Shown here in pieces: positions 7,143 through 13,905 of a DNA stretch of 19,168 bases (position 1 is the stretch's first letter; every line of letters begins with the position of its first letter). The position numbers were made by a program, and so were the translations under genes. The stretch is from CAYTUI01 sp964441335 (lineage in GTDB: Bacteria; Patescibacteriota; Patescibacteriia; UBA1558; 2-01-FULL-52-15). A model generated the notes under the pieces. The model worked only from the letters and a program-made list of their open reading frames with translations, was not told the origin of the DNA and did no database searches. Location: the NCBI GenBank assembly GCA_964441335.1, contig CAYTUI010000027.1:1-19168 (forward strand). Reading direction: 5' to 3'.

Positions 7143-7184
7143 GGGGTCATCTAGTCTCGAATGGTTCGAGTACCAGATGACCCC
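7143..7184. repeat. Long hairpin between target 2 and target 3
   Basis: On the plus strand, GGGGTCATCT pairs with AGATGACCCC, and the loop holds a second stem CTCGAA/TTCGAG (7156-7161, 7165-7170). Its position relative to VR3 matches that of the hairpin at 6086-6118 relative to VR2, but the stem sequences differ. That suggests structure rather than sequence is kept. Confidence 0.65.
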
Positions 7185-7253
7185 ATCACGGTTGACCGCC
7201 TGCGGCGGAGGCTCAAGGAATCAAGAAGTTCCAAGGCTTCGAGGGTTCGAAGT

Positions 7254-8036
7254 TCAGAACTTCCGGGCGGACGCGACACCGAGATAGCTGTCACGGCCGT
7301 CACCCCAGCTGCGGCTGACGCTCAGGCCCTTGGCACCGAAGCTGCCGACGTCGACATGAACGCCATCGGAGTCCACGCTTGCGGTGCGAGCGTAGACGTT
7401 CGGCAGCAGGTTGACACCTCTCACGGCCTTGTAGGTCGTGATCGCCCATTCCAGCTCGGCGTCGTTCGGCACATACTCCACCTCGGAGAGCAGCGGTTGC
7501 TGCTCGTTCCAGGTCCTGCTGGTGGAGTTCGGCACGATGCCCTTGCGGACAGCGTACCACTTGGATTCGACCTTCTGCTCGCGCGAGAACCGCTGGCTCC
7601 TCTCTGCGTACCAGCCGCCGGACTTGGAGTAGAAGTACTCCGGCCGAAGGTCGCGGATTTGCAGTAGCGACAGAGGAGTGGACGGACCGGCGATGAGCAT
7701 GGCGTCGTGCTCGCGACACCAAGTCATCATTTCCTCGGAGGGAAGTGTGGCATGGTACTGCCGGAGCTGCTCGTCGGAGTAGGCGAGATTACGGGCGTCG
7801 GCGATCTCCTCGGGGCTGATGAAGTCGTTGCCGAGGATCTCGTGGGCGGTATCGTAGTTCGGCTTCGGAGCCGAGAATTTGCGGATGCCGTTCGCCACAT
7901 AGGCCCAGAACCCTTCGCTCTCGTTGAGGCGCTGGGCACTGTCTTCGTCGAGGCGCACTTTGTTGTAAGCCCCCTCGAACTTCTGAATCGCATCGAGACC
8001 CTTCGGATCGCGGGACGTGATCAATGTCTGTGACAT
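7254..8036 (-). CDS. DGR target protein 3, variable C-terminus (260 aa)
   Basis: Third target paralogue and closest to target 1. Both contain a helical segment ending ..ISPEEIA.ARNLAYSDEQL.., then LLQIRDL, GGWYAER, W.AVRKG, TWNEQQPLL, LLPNVYARTASV and the variable end (VDVGSFGAKGLSVSRSWGD, LGVASARKF, stop TGA). The start is set at ATG 8036 (MSQTL), nine bases after GGAAGG. Upstream in-frame codons up to 8096 would add 20 residues but cross the leader hairpins. It has a different leader from targets 1 and 2. It has no visible signal peptide. As the first target on the minus strand it may head a transcription unit. Confidence 0.88.
   Translation of the reverse strand: MSQTLITSRDPKGLDAIQKFEGAYNKVRLDEDSAQRLNESEGFWAYVANGIRKFSAPKPNYDTAHEILGNDFISPEEIADARNLAYSDEQLRQYHATLPSEEMMTWCREHDAMLIAGPSTPLSLLQIRDLRPEYFYSKSGGWYAERSQRFSREQKVESKWYAVRKGIVPNSTSRTWNEQQPLLSEVEYVPNDAELEWAITTYKAVRGVNLLPNVYARTASVDSDGVHVDVGSFGAKGLSVSRSWGDGRDSYLGVASARKF
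7261..7377 (-). repeat. DGR variable repeat VR3 (target 3)
   Basis: An ungapped alignment with the TR gives 16 differences, again only at TR sense-strand adenines. Several adenines mutated in VR1 and VR2 are unchanged here and vice versa, so the three copies were diversified independently. Confidence 0.95.
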
Positions 8037-8340
8037 CGTCATCATCCTTCCTTTCCTTCTGGTATACACCCGATCCACGCTCGGGCAGCGTCCCACCTAC
8101 GCTGAAGTTTCGGTGGAGGAACTTGTCTCTGTATGAGACCGGAATTCTAGAGCTAAAATTAGCGCTTATTTAGCCATAAATTCCCAGTCTCATATTTCCT
8201 TGAAAAACCTTGATTTAAAGGTACTTTGAGTAATATATTAGTATACCACTACCTACTTATTCTGTCAATATCTGAAAAGTTAGCAAATTGTAGGTAACTA
8301 GGACTTCGCAAATTAACTAATCTAAGCTATATTACAGTGG
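8037..8340 (-). promoter_or_regulatory. Leader and upstream region of target 3
   Basis: No gene. On the minus strand this should contain the target-3 promoter. Structures seen: CCCGA/TCGGG hairpin (8069-8085), the CCACC/GGTGG hairpin (8093-8116) related to the target-2 insert, and an inverted repeat TATGAGAC (8132-8139) with GTCTCATA (8187-8194). The latter shares GGTCTCATA with the other two target leaders. The rest is AT-rich with no clear feature. Confidence 0.5.
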
Positions 8341-8535
8341 CATTTTACCCTATTTCGTAGTAAAATGCTTGTACAATCAAATTATTGCCTAAACTTACCC
8401 TGAATTTCGGGACAAGCATGGCATACCAAATCCGTCCAAGGCAATCAGCTCCTCGTCAGGAGCACCTTGGACGGTTGTCGGCCGAAAGGCTGGCAGGTGG
8501 GGCGAAAGCCCCATCGCCTGGCGGGGAGCTTTATG
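8341..8535. ncRNA. Candidate structured RNA or leader upstream of the nuclease
   Basis: Consecutive helices fill this strip: CATTTTA/TAAAATG (8341-8367); ATGCTTGT/ACAAGCAT (8365-8372, 8412-8419; overlaps the first helix); CCGTCCAAGG/CCTTGGACGG (8432-8441, 8465-8474) enclosing GCTCCT/AGGAGC. Next come a stem capped by GAAA (8479-8492) and TGGGGC/GCCCCA (8498-8513), also capped by GAAA and extended by CAGG/CCTG. Two GNRA tetraloops point to folded RNA on the plus strand. I recognise no known family, and no T-run ends it. It could be a 5' leader of the nuclease gene. Confidence 0.45.
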
Positions 8536-8570
8536 TTTCCACCAAATAATAATTAAAACCGTCCAAGTAT

Positions 8571-9575
8571 ATGCCTACATTTTTTTTACTTCTATTTTTT
8601 CTTTTGTTGCTACTTATGATCATTGGTCTTATCAGGCCAACGATATTTCAGAGAATAATAAAAAAGACGATTAGTAGAAAGACGATAGCAATCATCTGCT
8701 CATCCCTCGCTCTTGTCTCATTTATAGGTATAGGGCTAACAACTCCACATACACCCTCGCAACCGAGCATAGTTAATAGCAATCAACTAGACACGGAGTC
8801 TGCGTCAAATACGACCACAACTGAAGTTACGGCTACTACCACCGAGTCCCTTGTTCAGGAAGAGCAACTCCCCACCGATCCTACCGTTGTTGAAGTGGTA
8901 GCTGAACCAGAAACAAACAACATTCTCTATGCAATTGTTTCAGTCACGGATGGTGATACCTTTAAAGTAAGTATTGATGGTAAAACTGAAATCGTTCGCG
9001 CTATTGGTATTGATACTCCGGAGACTGTTGACCCCAGAAAACCAGTCCAGTGCTTCGGCGTTGAAGCCTCAAAGCGAGCTAAATCTCTGCTTACCGGAAA
9101 AAGAGTACAGCTTCAAGCTGATCCCACCCAAGGAGAACGAGATAAATATAGCAGGCTACTTCGCTATGCGTGGCTAGAAGATGGCACATTTTTTAATCTC
9201 AAGATGATAGCCGATGGCTATGCTTCTGAATTCACTTATAATACACCATACAAATACCAAGCGGAATTTAAACAAGCTGAAACTAACGCTCGTAATGCCA
9301 AGCTCGGTTTATGGGCAGATAATGCTTGTCCCCAGACTCAACCGTCGGCCGTTGCTCCAACTCCAACACCTACTCCAACACCGACACCCGTAGTCCTGCC
9401 GCAACCGTCTGACCATACCTTTTACACTAGTTCATATTATAGCTCCACCAATTACTACTGTGATACGGATGATGGTTGGAAAACATTATCTTCAAAATAT
9501 CTTAAATCTTTTTCATCTGAATCAGCGCTTCTGACCGCCTATCCCAATAGAAAATTACATGAACCGTGTAAATAG
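8571..9575 (+). CDS. Membrane-anchored thermonuclease (staphylococcal nuclease family)
   Basis: Calcium-dependent, sugar-nonspecific nuclease that probably acts outside the cytoplasmic membrane. Of 334 residues, the first 60 hold two hydrophobic segments (about 3-21 and 38-56), followed by a Ser/Thr-rich linker. The SNase domain runs about 118-252 with VTDGDTF (Asp129 like Asp21 of staphylococcal nuclease), VRAIGIDTPE (Arg143, Asp148, Glu151) and KYSRLLRYAW (Arg195 in the Arg87 position), so the active site looks intact. A Pro-Thr repeat (263-273) leads to a small C-terminal domain with two cysteines (YYCDTDDGW, HEPC). No clear ribosome binding site precedes the ATG. It is convergent with terL with no gap between the stop codons. 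The stop is TAG. Confidence 0.88.
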   Translation: MPTFFLLLFFLLLLLMIIGLIRPTIFQRIIKKTISRKTIAIICSSLALVSFIGIGLTTPHTPSQPSIVNSNQLDTESASNTTTTEVTATTTESLVQEEQLPTDPTVVEVVAEPETNNILYAIVSVTDGDTFKVSIDGKTEIVRAIGIDTPETVDPRKPVQCFGVEASKRAKSLLTGKRVQLQADPTQGERDKYSRLLRYAWLEDGTFFNLKMIADGYASEFTYNTPYKYQAEFKQAETNARNAKLGLWADNACPQTQPSAVAPTPTPTPTPTPVVLPQPSDHTFYTSSYYSSTNYYCDTDDGWKTLSSKYLKSFSSESALLTAYPNRKLHEPCK

Positions 9576-11018
9576 TTATATTCGATCCGGTTTTTCCACT
9601 TCAAGCATCGGCGCGTAATCGTGAGCTAAGACATAATTACAGAGCATCGTGAGTGCGTCCACCGTATCATCATGCTTTTCTATCCCAAATCCTAGAAGCT
9701 GTTGAACTAATAGTTCACATTGCTTTGTTCTTGGGAAAAGAACTTTCCCTGTCTCAAAGACAATGCTAGCTTGGGCTAATCGCGAGCGCTTATCACTACC
9801 AGCAACCGGCACTGCGATGGTTCTAAAGTTATTTCGTTTCAACTCCTGAATAAGTGCCTTCTGGTATGCCACATCCTCAACCAAGATGAGTGCTCGTTCG
9901 GTTGCTATTGTTGTCGCCAGCTCCTGTGCCTTAGTTAAAGTCTGGTTGAACGTCAGATGGGCGTTTACCATAGCAGGCAAGATATAGATTTGGAGAGACT
10001 CTTTATGACCATAGACAAGAGCACAGACCATGGCAGTATAATCCGCCTTTTCTTTTTCCGAGATAGCCGGGTCAATACTAACCAAGACCGTATGAGGTCG
10101 CTTATCTGGCAGATGATCATAATACCGAATCCAATCGGGTTTTATCACCTGATCTTCATCCGAGATAATTTCTAGCAGATATTCTCGATGCCAGGCAATC
10201 CGATCCATAACTCGTCGCCGTTCTTCTTCTAGAGATTCAGATGTTGGAAATTTACCTGGCCAAAGAGACACGCCAGAACTATCCATAATAGGGTACTCGC
10301 GGTAAACGCCCTTACCTTGAGAAGTAATATGAGCTTGAAGTCGTTTTAACAGTGAATCTCTGTGTAGCAGATTACCAATAGCAATAACTCTGGTTCTCCC
10401 GGCAGATCCTGCGGGAATGATTTCGTTTGTAAACCATTCCCAAGTGCGGTTACGACCATCCTGCGTTTTGACCGAAGCAGTATCTTCAATGTCATCTAGA
10501 ATTATCAGATCGGGGCGGTACTGTTGATGTCTGATACCTCGAATACTTTGCTCTACTGATCCAATAGCGATTTTGGCATTGAACTGCTTAAAGACTAAAG
10601 CTGTCACGCCCCACTGATCTGCTTCTTCCTGAAAAGGTCCTAAGTCTTTCTTTAACACTTCATTATTTTCCAGCTCATGCTTAATATTCCGGAGCTGTGA
10701 CTGTGCTTTGTTTTGTGTCTGACTCAAAAGCAGGACAAACTTCTTCTGTTGCCTGCCTAAGATAGCCCAAAGAGGATAGGAGGTAGCAACGATAGTGGAC
10801 TTACCTGATTCACGGAAAGCAACCAAGACACAAAGCTTCAGTTTATCATCTTCAGTAAGTTGGAATATCTCTCGCTGAAACGGAGCGGTTTCATAGGTGA
10901 CGTAGTGGGCAAAGTAGGTATGAAAGAATAGATAGTGAGACGTACGAACAGCGGCAATCCGAGCATCTCGATTATTCAGCAGTTTCGTAACGACGGAATT
11001 GAATTTATTGTTTTTCAT
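9576..11018 (-). CDS. terL: Phage terminase large subunit (TerL)
   Basis: Motor and nuclease that packages phage DNA into proheads. The ATPase half has Walker A AFRESGKST (residues 73-81 counted from the longer TTG start) and Walker B LIILDDIED (177-185), with an IGN motif III-like segment after it. The RNase H-like nuclease half shows VSIDPA, ALILVEDVAYQ and KHDDTVDALTM with the expected acidic residues. The likely start is ATG 11018 (480 aa); a TTG at 11036 gives 486. Either way it overlaps the end of the small-subunit gene. No portal or capsid gene follows: the next gene is the convergent nuclease. Confidence 0.9.
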   Translation of the reverse strand: MKNNKFNSVVTKLLNNRDARIAAVRTSHYLFFHTYFAHYVTYETAPFQREIFQLTEDDKLKLCVLVAFRESGKSTIVATSYPLWAILGRQQKKFVLLLSQTQNKAQSQLRNIKHELENNEVLKKDLGPFQEEADQWGVTALVFKQFNAKIAIGSVEQSIRGIRHQQYRPDLIILDDIEDTASVKTQDGRNRTWEWFTNEIIPAGSAGRTRVIAIGNLLHRDSLLKRLQAHITSQGKGVYREYPIMDSSGVSLWPGKFPTSESLEEERRRVMDRIAWHREYLLEIISDEDQVIKPDWIRYYDHLPDKRPHTVLVSIDPAISEKEKADYTAMVCALVYGHKESLQIYILPAMVNAHLTFNQTLTKAQELATTIATERALILVEDVAYQKALIQELKRNNFRTIAVPVAGSDKRSRLAQASIVFETGKVLFPRTKQCELLVQQLLGFGIEKHDDTVDALTMLCNYVLAHDYAPMLEVEKPDRI

Positions 11019-11430
11019 AGGGCTTAAGTTGCGCAAGTTTCAAGGCCTGACGCACCAGTTTCTTCTGTGAAGCGGTCAGCTCCTTTGACTCATGGATTAG
11101 ATTCCCTTTAAGCTCCAATTTATTGGCATACGACGGATGCCGGTGGGTCAGCCAGAATCGAATAGCTTCAAATTTCTTTTCTTTGACCAAGGAAAGAAGT
11201 TGAACTTCGGCTATATCGTTCATCATTAAGATTCCTACCTCAATTGCTTGATCGGCTGCCTTAGAGAACTTAGCATCGTTTTTTCGCCAAGTATAATAAG
11301 TGGTACGTCCGACGCCAACGGTCTTTACTGCCATTTGTACCACAGGAGTAGTACAGAGCTGTTCTAAGACCTTTTCTTTATCCTGTTTGATTCGGCTCAC
11401 TATTGTTGTATCACGATTATTTATTGCCAT
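11005..11430 (-). CDS. Probable terminase small subunit (141 aa)
   Basis: Recognises the packaging site on phage DNA and hands it to TerL. The N-terminal part has a helix-turn-helix-like segment (VVQMAVKTVGVGRTTYYTWRK, about residues 29-49) of the kind seen in small terminase subunits. Then come a helical oligomerisation region and a basic tail (SQKKLVRQALKLAQLK). Position confirms it: it overlaps the start of terL and the end of the methyltransferase gene by 14 bases. ATG 11428-11430 is the clear start. Family assignment rests mostly on context. Confidence 0.75.
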   Translation of the reverse strand: MAINNRDTTIVSRIKQDKEKVLEQLCTTPVVQMAVKTVGVGRTTYYTWRKNDAKFSKAADQAIEVGILMMNDIAEVQLLSLVKEKKFEAIRFWLTHRHPSYANKLELKGNLIHESKELTASQKKLVRQALKLAQLKPYEKQ

Positions 11431-12751
11431 ATATTTTGATGGCCTTGTCGCCAGTTAATTTTTCGTATCGTTTTCGGATCACCTCAGCGTAGATTGGTGA
11501 TTTCTCCATTAAGTAACAACGACGGTGCATCTTATGCGCGGCGATAAGGGTTGATCCTGACCCGCCATATGGTTCCACGATTAAGTCATTACGTTTGGTT
11601 AAGACTTTGATGTATGGTATAAGGATCTCCACCGGCTTGGTACCAAAGATTACACCCTGCCCGGAATGTTTCTCATCAGAAGCATTATATTCAATGAAGT
11701 CCGTTGGGCAATACTTTTGTCCCTTTTTATACCCTTCCCATTCAGGTTTTCCTGAAATGGCGTAGAGGGCTGTTTCGTATTCGTTCTGTAGTAGTTCGTC
11801 TTCGTCGAGCTGATGTAATGTTTTCCCGACGCTACTTCCAACCATAGCAATATCATGCTTCGAAAAGAACTTGCGACTTGCCGCAAAGCCTTGATTGCGA
11901 TTTGGCAGGTGCCAGACAATCATATTTCTGACTTGCCAGTGTTTTTCAAGCTCTGCCCAAACAGTCCTAAGATTCTTCCACGACTCATAGACAATGATAG
12001 AGAAGTCTGGCTTAGCCACTTTCGCTATATTATTAACCCAGAGTTCGGTAAAGTTGTCCGGTAACACGTCGGTCTCCAGATACTTGCGATCTCGCTTATA
12101 CCCAAAACCCTCGGTTGGTTTACCGTTCTTTTTCTTGCCTCTTAAATAATCTAGAATATAAGGTGGATCGGTCAGACACATGTCCGCCTTTTCACCATTC
12201 ATGAGACTTTTCATGTCTGAAGCAATGGTTGAATCACCACATTTTAATTTATGTGGTCCTAACTGCCAGATATCGCCCTTTTTAATCTCAATCTTTTTTA
12301 TGTCTAACTTTTGTAGTTCTTTTTGCAAATCAAAGACTTCCGGCTGATCATCTAAGCCGAAAATATCATCAAGCTCTACGCCAGTGAATCCGACGTCAGC
12401 TAGGAGCTTGTCGTCGAATTCGGCTAGCATTTTCCAATCGAATTCGCCAACATTCCTGTTAAGACGTAGATTGAGATTTTTCTCCTTGGTTTCGTCTGGG
12501 ATGTCCACGAAGACTACCGGGACTTCTCTATATCCTAGTTCTTTTAGTGCTTTTAGCCTCGCATGCCCTCCAATAATAATTCCCCGCCTCTTTGGTGAAT
12601 TATTTACTACCAGCGGAGATACCACCCCAAATTGGGACATGGACTGCTTAAGTTGAGCTATAAGCTCCTTACTATGTACCCGCAGATTGTATACGGCGGG
12701 TTTGAGGTCAGATATACGAATATAACGGACCTGTAGCTTATCTTTAGCCAT
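11417..12751 (-). CDS. ParB-domain / DNA methyltransferase fusion (444 aa)
   Basis: Modifies adenine or cytosine amino groups in DNA, typical of phages and plasmids that guard or mark their genome. The N-terminal ParB/Srx-like domain (about 5-100) has the GGHAR motif (61-65). The C-terminal half is an amino-methyltransferase with DPPY (195-198) ahead of a glycine-rich SAM motif PYGGSGSTLIAA near 395-406, i.e. the beta-type motif order. It is the first gene of the TerS-TerL operon, and the three genes overlap in series. The upstream region holds a strong promoter, an attenuator-like hairpin and a tandem repeat. Whether it methylates adenine (N6) or cytosine (N4) cannot be decided from the motif. 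Confidence 0.88.
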   Translation of the reverse strand: MAKDKLQVRYIRISDLKPAVYNLRVHSKELIAQLKQSMSQFGVVSPLVVNNSPKRRGIIIGGHARLKALKELGYREVPVVFVDIPDETKEKNLNLRLNRNVGEFDWKMLAEFDDKLLADVGFTGVELDDIFGLDDQPEVFDLQKELQKLDIKKIEIKKGDIWQLGPHKLKCGDSTIASDMKSLMNGEKADMCLTDPPYILDYLRGKKKNGKPTEGFGYKRDRKYLETDVLPDNFTELWVNNIAKVAKPDFSIIVYESWKNLRTVWAELEKHWQVRNMIVWHLPNRNQGFAASRKFFSKHDIAMVGSSVGKTLHQLDEDELLQNEYETALYAISGKPEWEGYKKGQKYCPTDFIEYNASDEKHSGQGVIFGTKPVEILIPYIKVLTKRNDLIVEPYGGSGSTLIAAHKMHRRCYLMEKSPIYAEVIRKRYEKLTGDKAIKIYGNK

Positions 12752-12778
12752 ATTATTTATGGTTATTTGATTAAAGCT

Positions 12779-12801
12779 GTTTAGGTAATCCGTTTAGGTA
12801 A
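12779..12801 (-). repeat. Tandem 10-bp repeat upstream of the methyltransferase gene
   Basis: GTTTAGGTAA occurs at 12779-12788 and again at 12792-12801, a 13-base period, lying between the attenuator hairpin and the start codon. Related AGGT-containing sequence occurs in the hairpin just above. It could be an operator or a leader RNA motif. Confidence 0.5.
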
Positions 12802-12832
12802 AAAATAAAAACCTAGAGCAATTTAGGTTTTT
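12799..12832 (-). terminator. Strong minus-strand terminator / attenuator
   Basis: AAAAACCTA (12807-12815) and TAGGTTTTT (12824-12832) form a 9-bp stem. On the minus strand it is followed by ATTTTTT, a textbook intrinsic terminator. Because the promoter at 12874-12901 lies just upstream of it, it acts on transcripts from immA and would also cut short those made from that promoter. Confidence 0.75.
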
Positions 12833-12873
12833 CAGATTAGGTCTCCGCTAGAGACTGTTTTTGAATTAGTTAC

Positions 12874-12901
12874 ATTATAGCACCTCGGAGAAGGGTGTCA
12901 A
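12874..12901 (-). promoter_or_regulatory. Near-consensus sigma70-type promoter for the packaging operon
   Basis: On the minus strand TTGACA (12896-12901) and TATAAT (12874-12879) are both perfect, with a 16-base spacer, and TGC precedes the -10 box. The predicted start is near 12867. The first gene downstream is the ParB-methyltransferase. Confidence 0.85.
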
Positions 12902-12909
12902 ATAGCGGT

Positions 12910-13416
12910 TTATGACAAAGTTAATAAATGTAGATTCATTAGCCTGAATTTCATTGAATCCTCGCTAACCAAATATTTTTTTGCAAGTATAATTAGCTCT
13001 TCATCCGTGAAGCCACTTTTGGCAATATTTTTAAAATCGTTAATAAGCTGCTCCCTTGGCATAAGCAGAGCAGCTGCAAACATATTAGCTTGTCTCTCTC
13101 TAGCCGTTCTCATTATATCTTTTTTATTGTCGCGGTAATCGACAAAAGCATCTTTTTGAGGGTGCAATATAAAATGACCAAGTTCATGCGCTATTGTGAA
13201 TCGTTGTCGCACCTGAGGTTCATTACTATTAATACCAATTAAAGCCTTTCCGTCTTTTCGAATTAAGATTCCGGAAAAATCACCGCCGGGTGCCCTACTA
13301 ATTTTAATTTGTAACTTACCTGCTAACTCTTCAATAGGCAACGGAAGTTCAGTATAACCCAACTTTTTCCGCATGTCCTTAGCCATTGCTTCGATTTTTT
13401 CAATTACTGAATTCAT
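12910..13416 (-). CDS. ImmA/IrrE-family metallopeptidase (168 aa)
   Basis: Zinc protease of the type that cleaves its partner repressor to release a mobile element or stress response. The HELGH zinc motif is at residues 77-81 in FTIAHELGHFILH, and the third ligand is likely in the ERQANMFAAALLMP segment (Glu107). Length and motif order match the short ImmA class. It overlaps the upstream XRE gene by 4 bases (ATGA), so the two are translationally coupled. Together they resemble the ImmR-ImmA pair of integrative elements. Toxin-antitoxin use of the same folds is an alternative. Confidence 0.85.
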   Translation of the reverse strand: MNSVIEKIEAMAKDMRKKLGYTELPLPIEELAGKLQIKISRAPGGDFSGILIRKDGKALIGINSNEPQVRQRFTIAHELGHFILHPQKDAFVDYRDNKKDIMRTARERQANMFAAALLMPREQLINDFKNIAKSGFTDEELIILAKKYLVSEDSMKFRLMNLHLLTLS

Positions 13417-13766
13417 TGTTTCTTTTTAAAAAGTTTTTTTGCCCACTCAACTGCCTTTTCGTCCTCGCTTTCAATTTTGGCAATATCGCTGGTCGTGAGC
13501 GCATAGCCATCAGGGATGTTTGGGAAAAAATCAGCAGGACTACAATTGAAAATGACAGCTAGCTTCCATAGAAATACTGCAGAAATATTATTTCTCCCGG
13601 TCTCAATATGAGTGACAGCTTCACGGGAAATACTTAGCTCCTGGGCGACGCGCGAAGCGCTGAGTCCGAATTGTTTTCGTAGAGTGAAGATTTTTTTACC
13701 TACCGCCTTTCGAACCTCATCCTCAGCGGGAATCTTCTCATCAATTGTACCTTTTTTTGGTCGCAT
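13413..13766 (-). CDS. XRE-family helix-turn-helix repressor (117 aa)
   Basis: DNA-binding regulator, probably repressing its own promoter and the divergent one. The HTH domain covers about residues 22-85 with LRKQFGLSASRVAQELSISR, HIETGR and LWKLAVIFNCSPADFF, all typical of the Cro/CI fold. A short acidic then basic tail (SEDEKAVEWAKKLFKKKQ) may be where the protease partner acts. It leads the two-gene unit with the ImmA-like protease. The upstream region has a cluster of GTTAT/ATAAC half-sites suited to autoregulation. Confidence 0.88.
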   Translation of the reverse strand: MRPKKGTIDEKIPAEDEVRKAVGKKIFTLRKQFGLSASRVAQELSISREAVTHIETGRNNISAVFLWKLAVIFNCSPADFFPNIPDGYALTTSDIAKIESEDEKAVEWAKKLFKKKQ

Positions 13767-13905
13767 GGTGAATATAGTGAAACTGTGAATAAATAGTTAC
13801 TAGAAATACCCATTGTTATTAGTTATAACAATATGTTATCTATAGTAACACCTGTTATACCTAATTACCTTGATATGGTACTAGACTTAAGTATATAATA
13901 CAAGC
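13767..13905. promoter_or_regulatory. Operator-like cluster and divergent promoter
   Basis: Between 13813 and 13862 the words GTTAT, GTTATAAC, GTTATC, GTAAC and GTTATA recur, including a palindromic GTTATAAC; this is a likely operator for the XRE protein. A plus-strand promoter follows: TTGATA (13870-13875), an 18-base spacer, TATAAT (13894-13899). The minus-strand promoter for the repressor should overlap the cluster but is not clear. Confidence 0.6.

Noticed and set aside
4627..7377. The four repeated 117-base units as a CRISPR or tandem duplication
   Set aside because: They lie about 0.5 to 1.1 kb apart at the ends of genes and differ only at adenines, which fits a DGR.
8446..8462. Hammerhead ribozyme, because CTGACGAG appears on the minus strand
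   Set aside because: The matching GAAA core and stem arrangement are missing; the bases are part of a simple hairpin.
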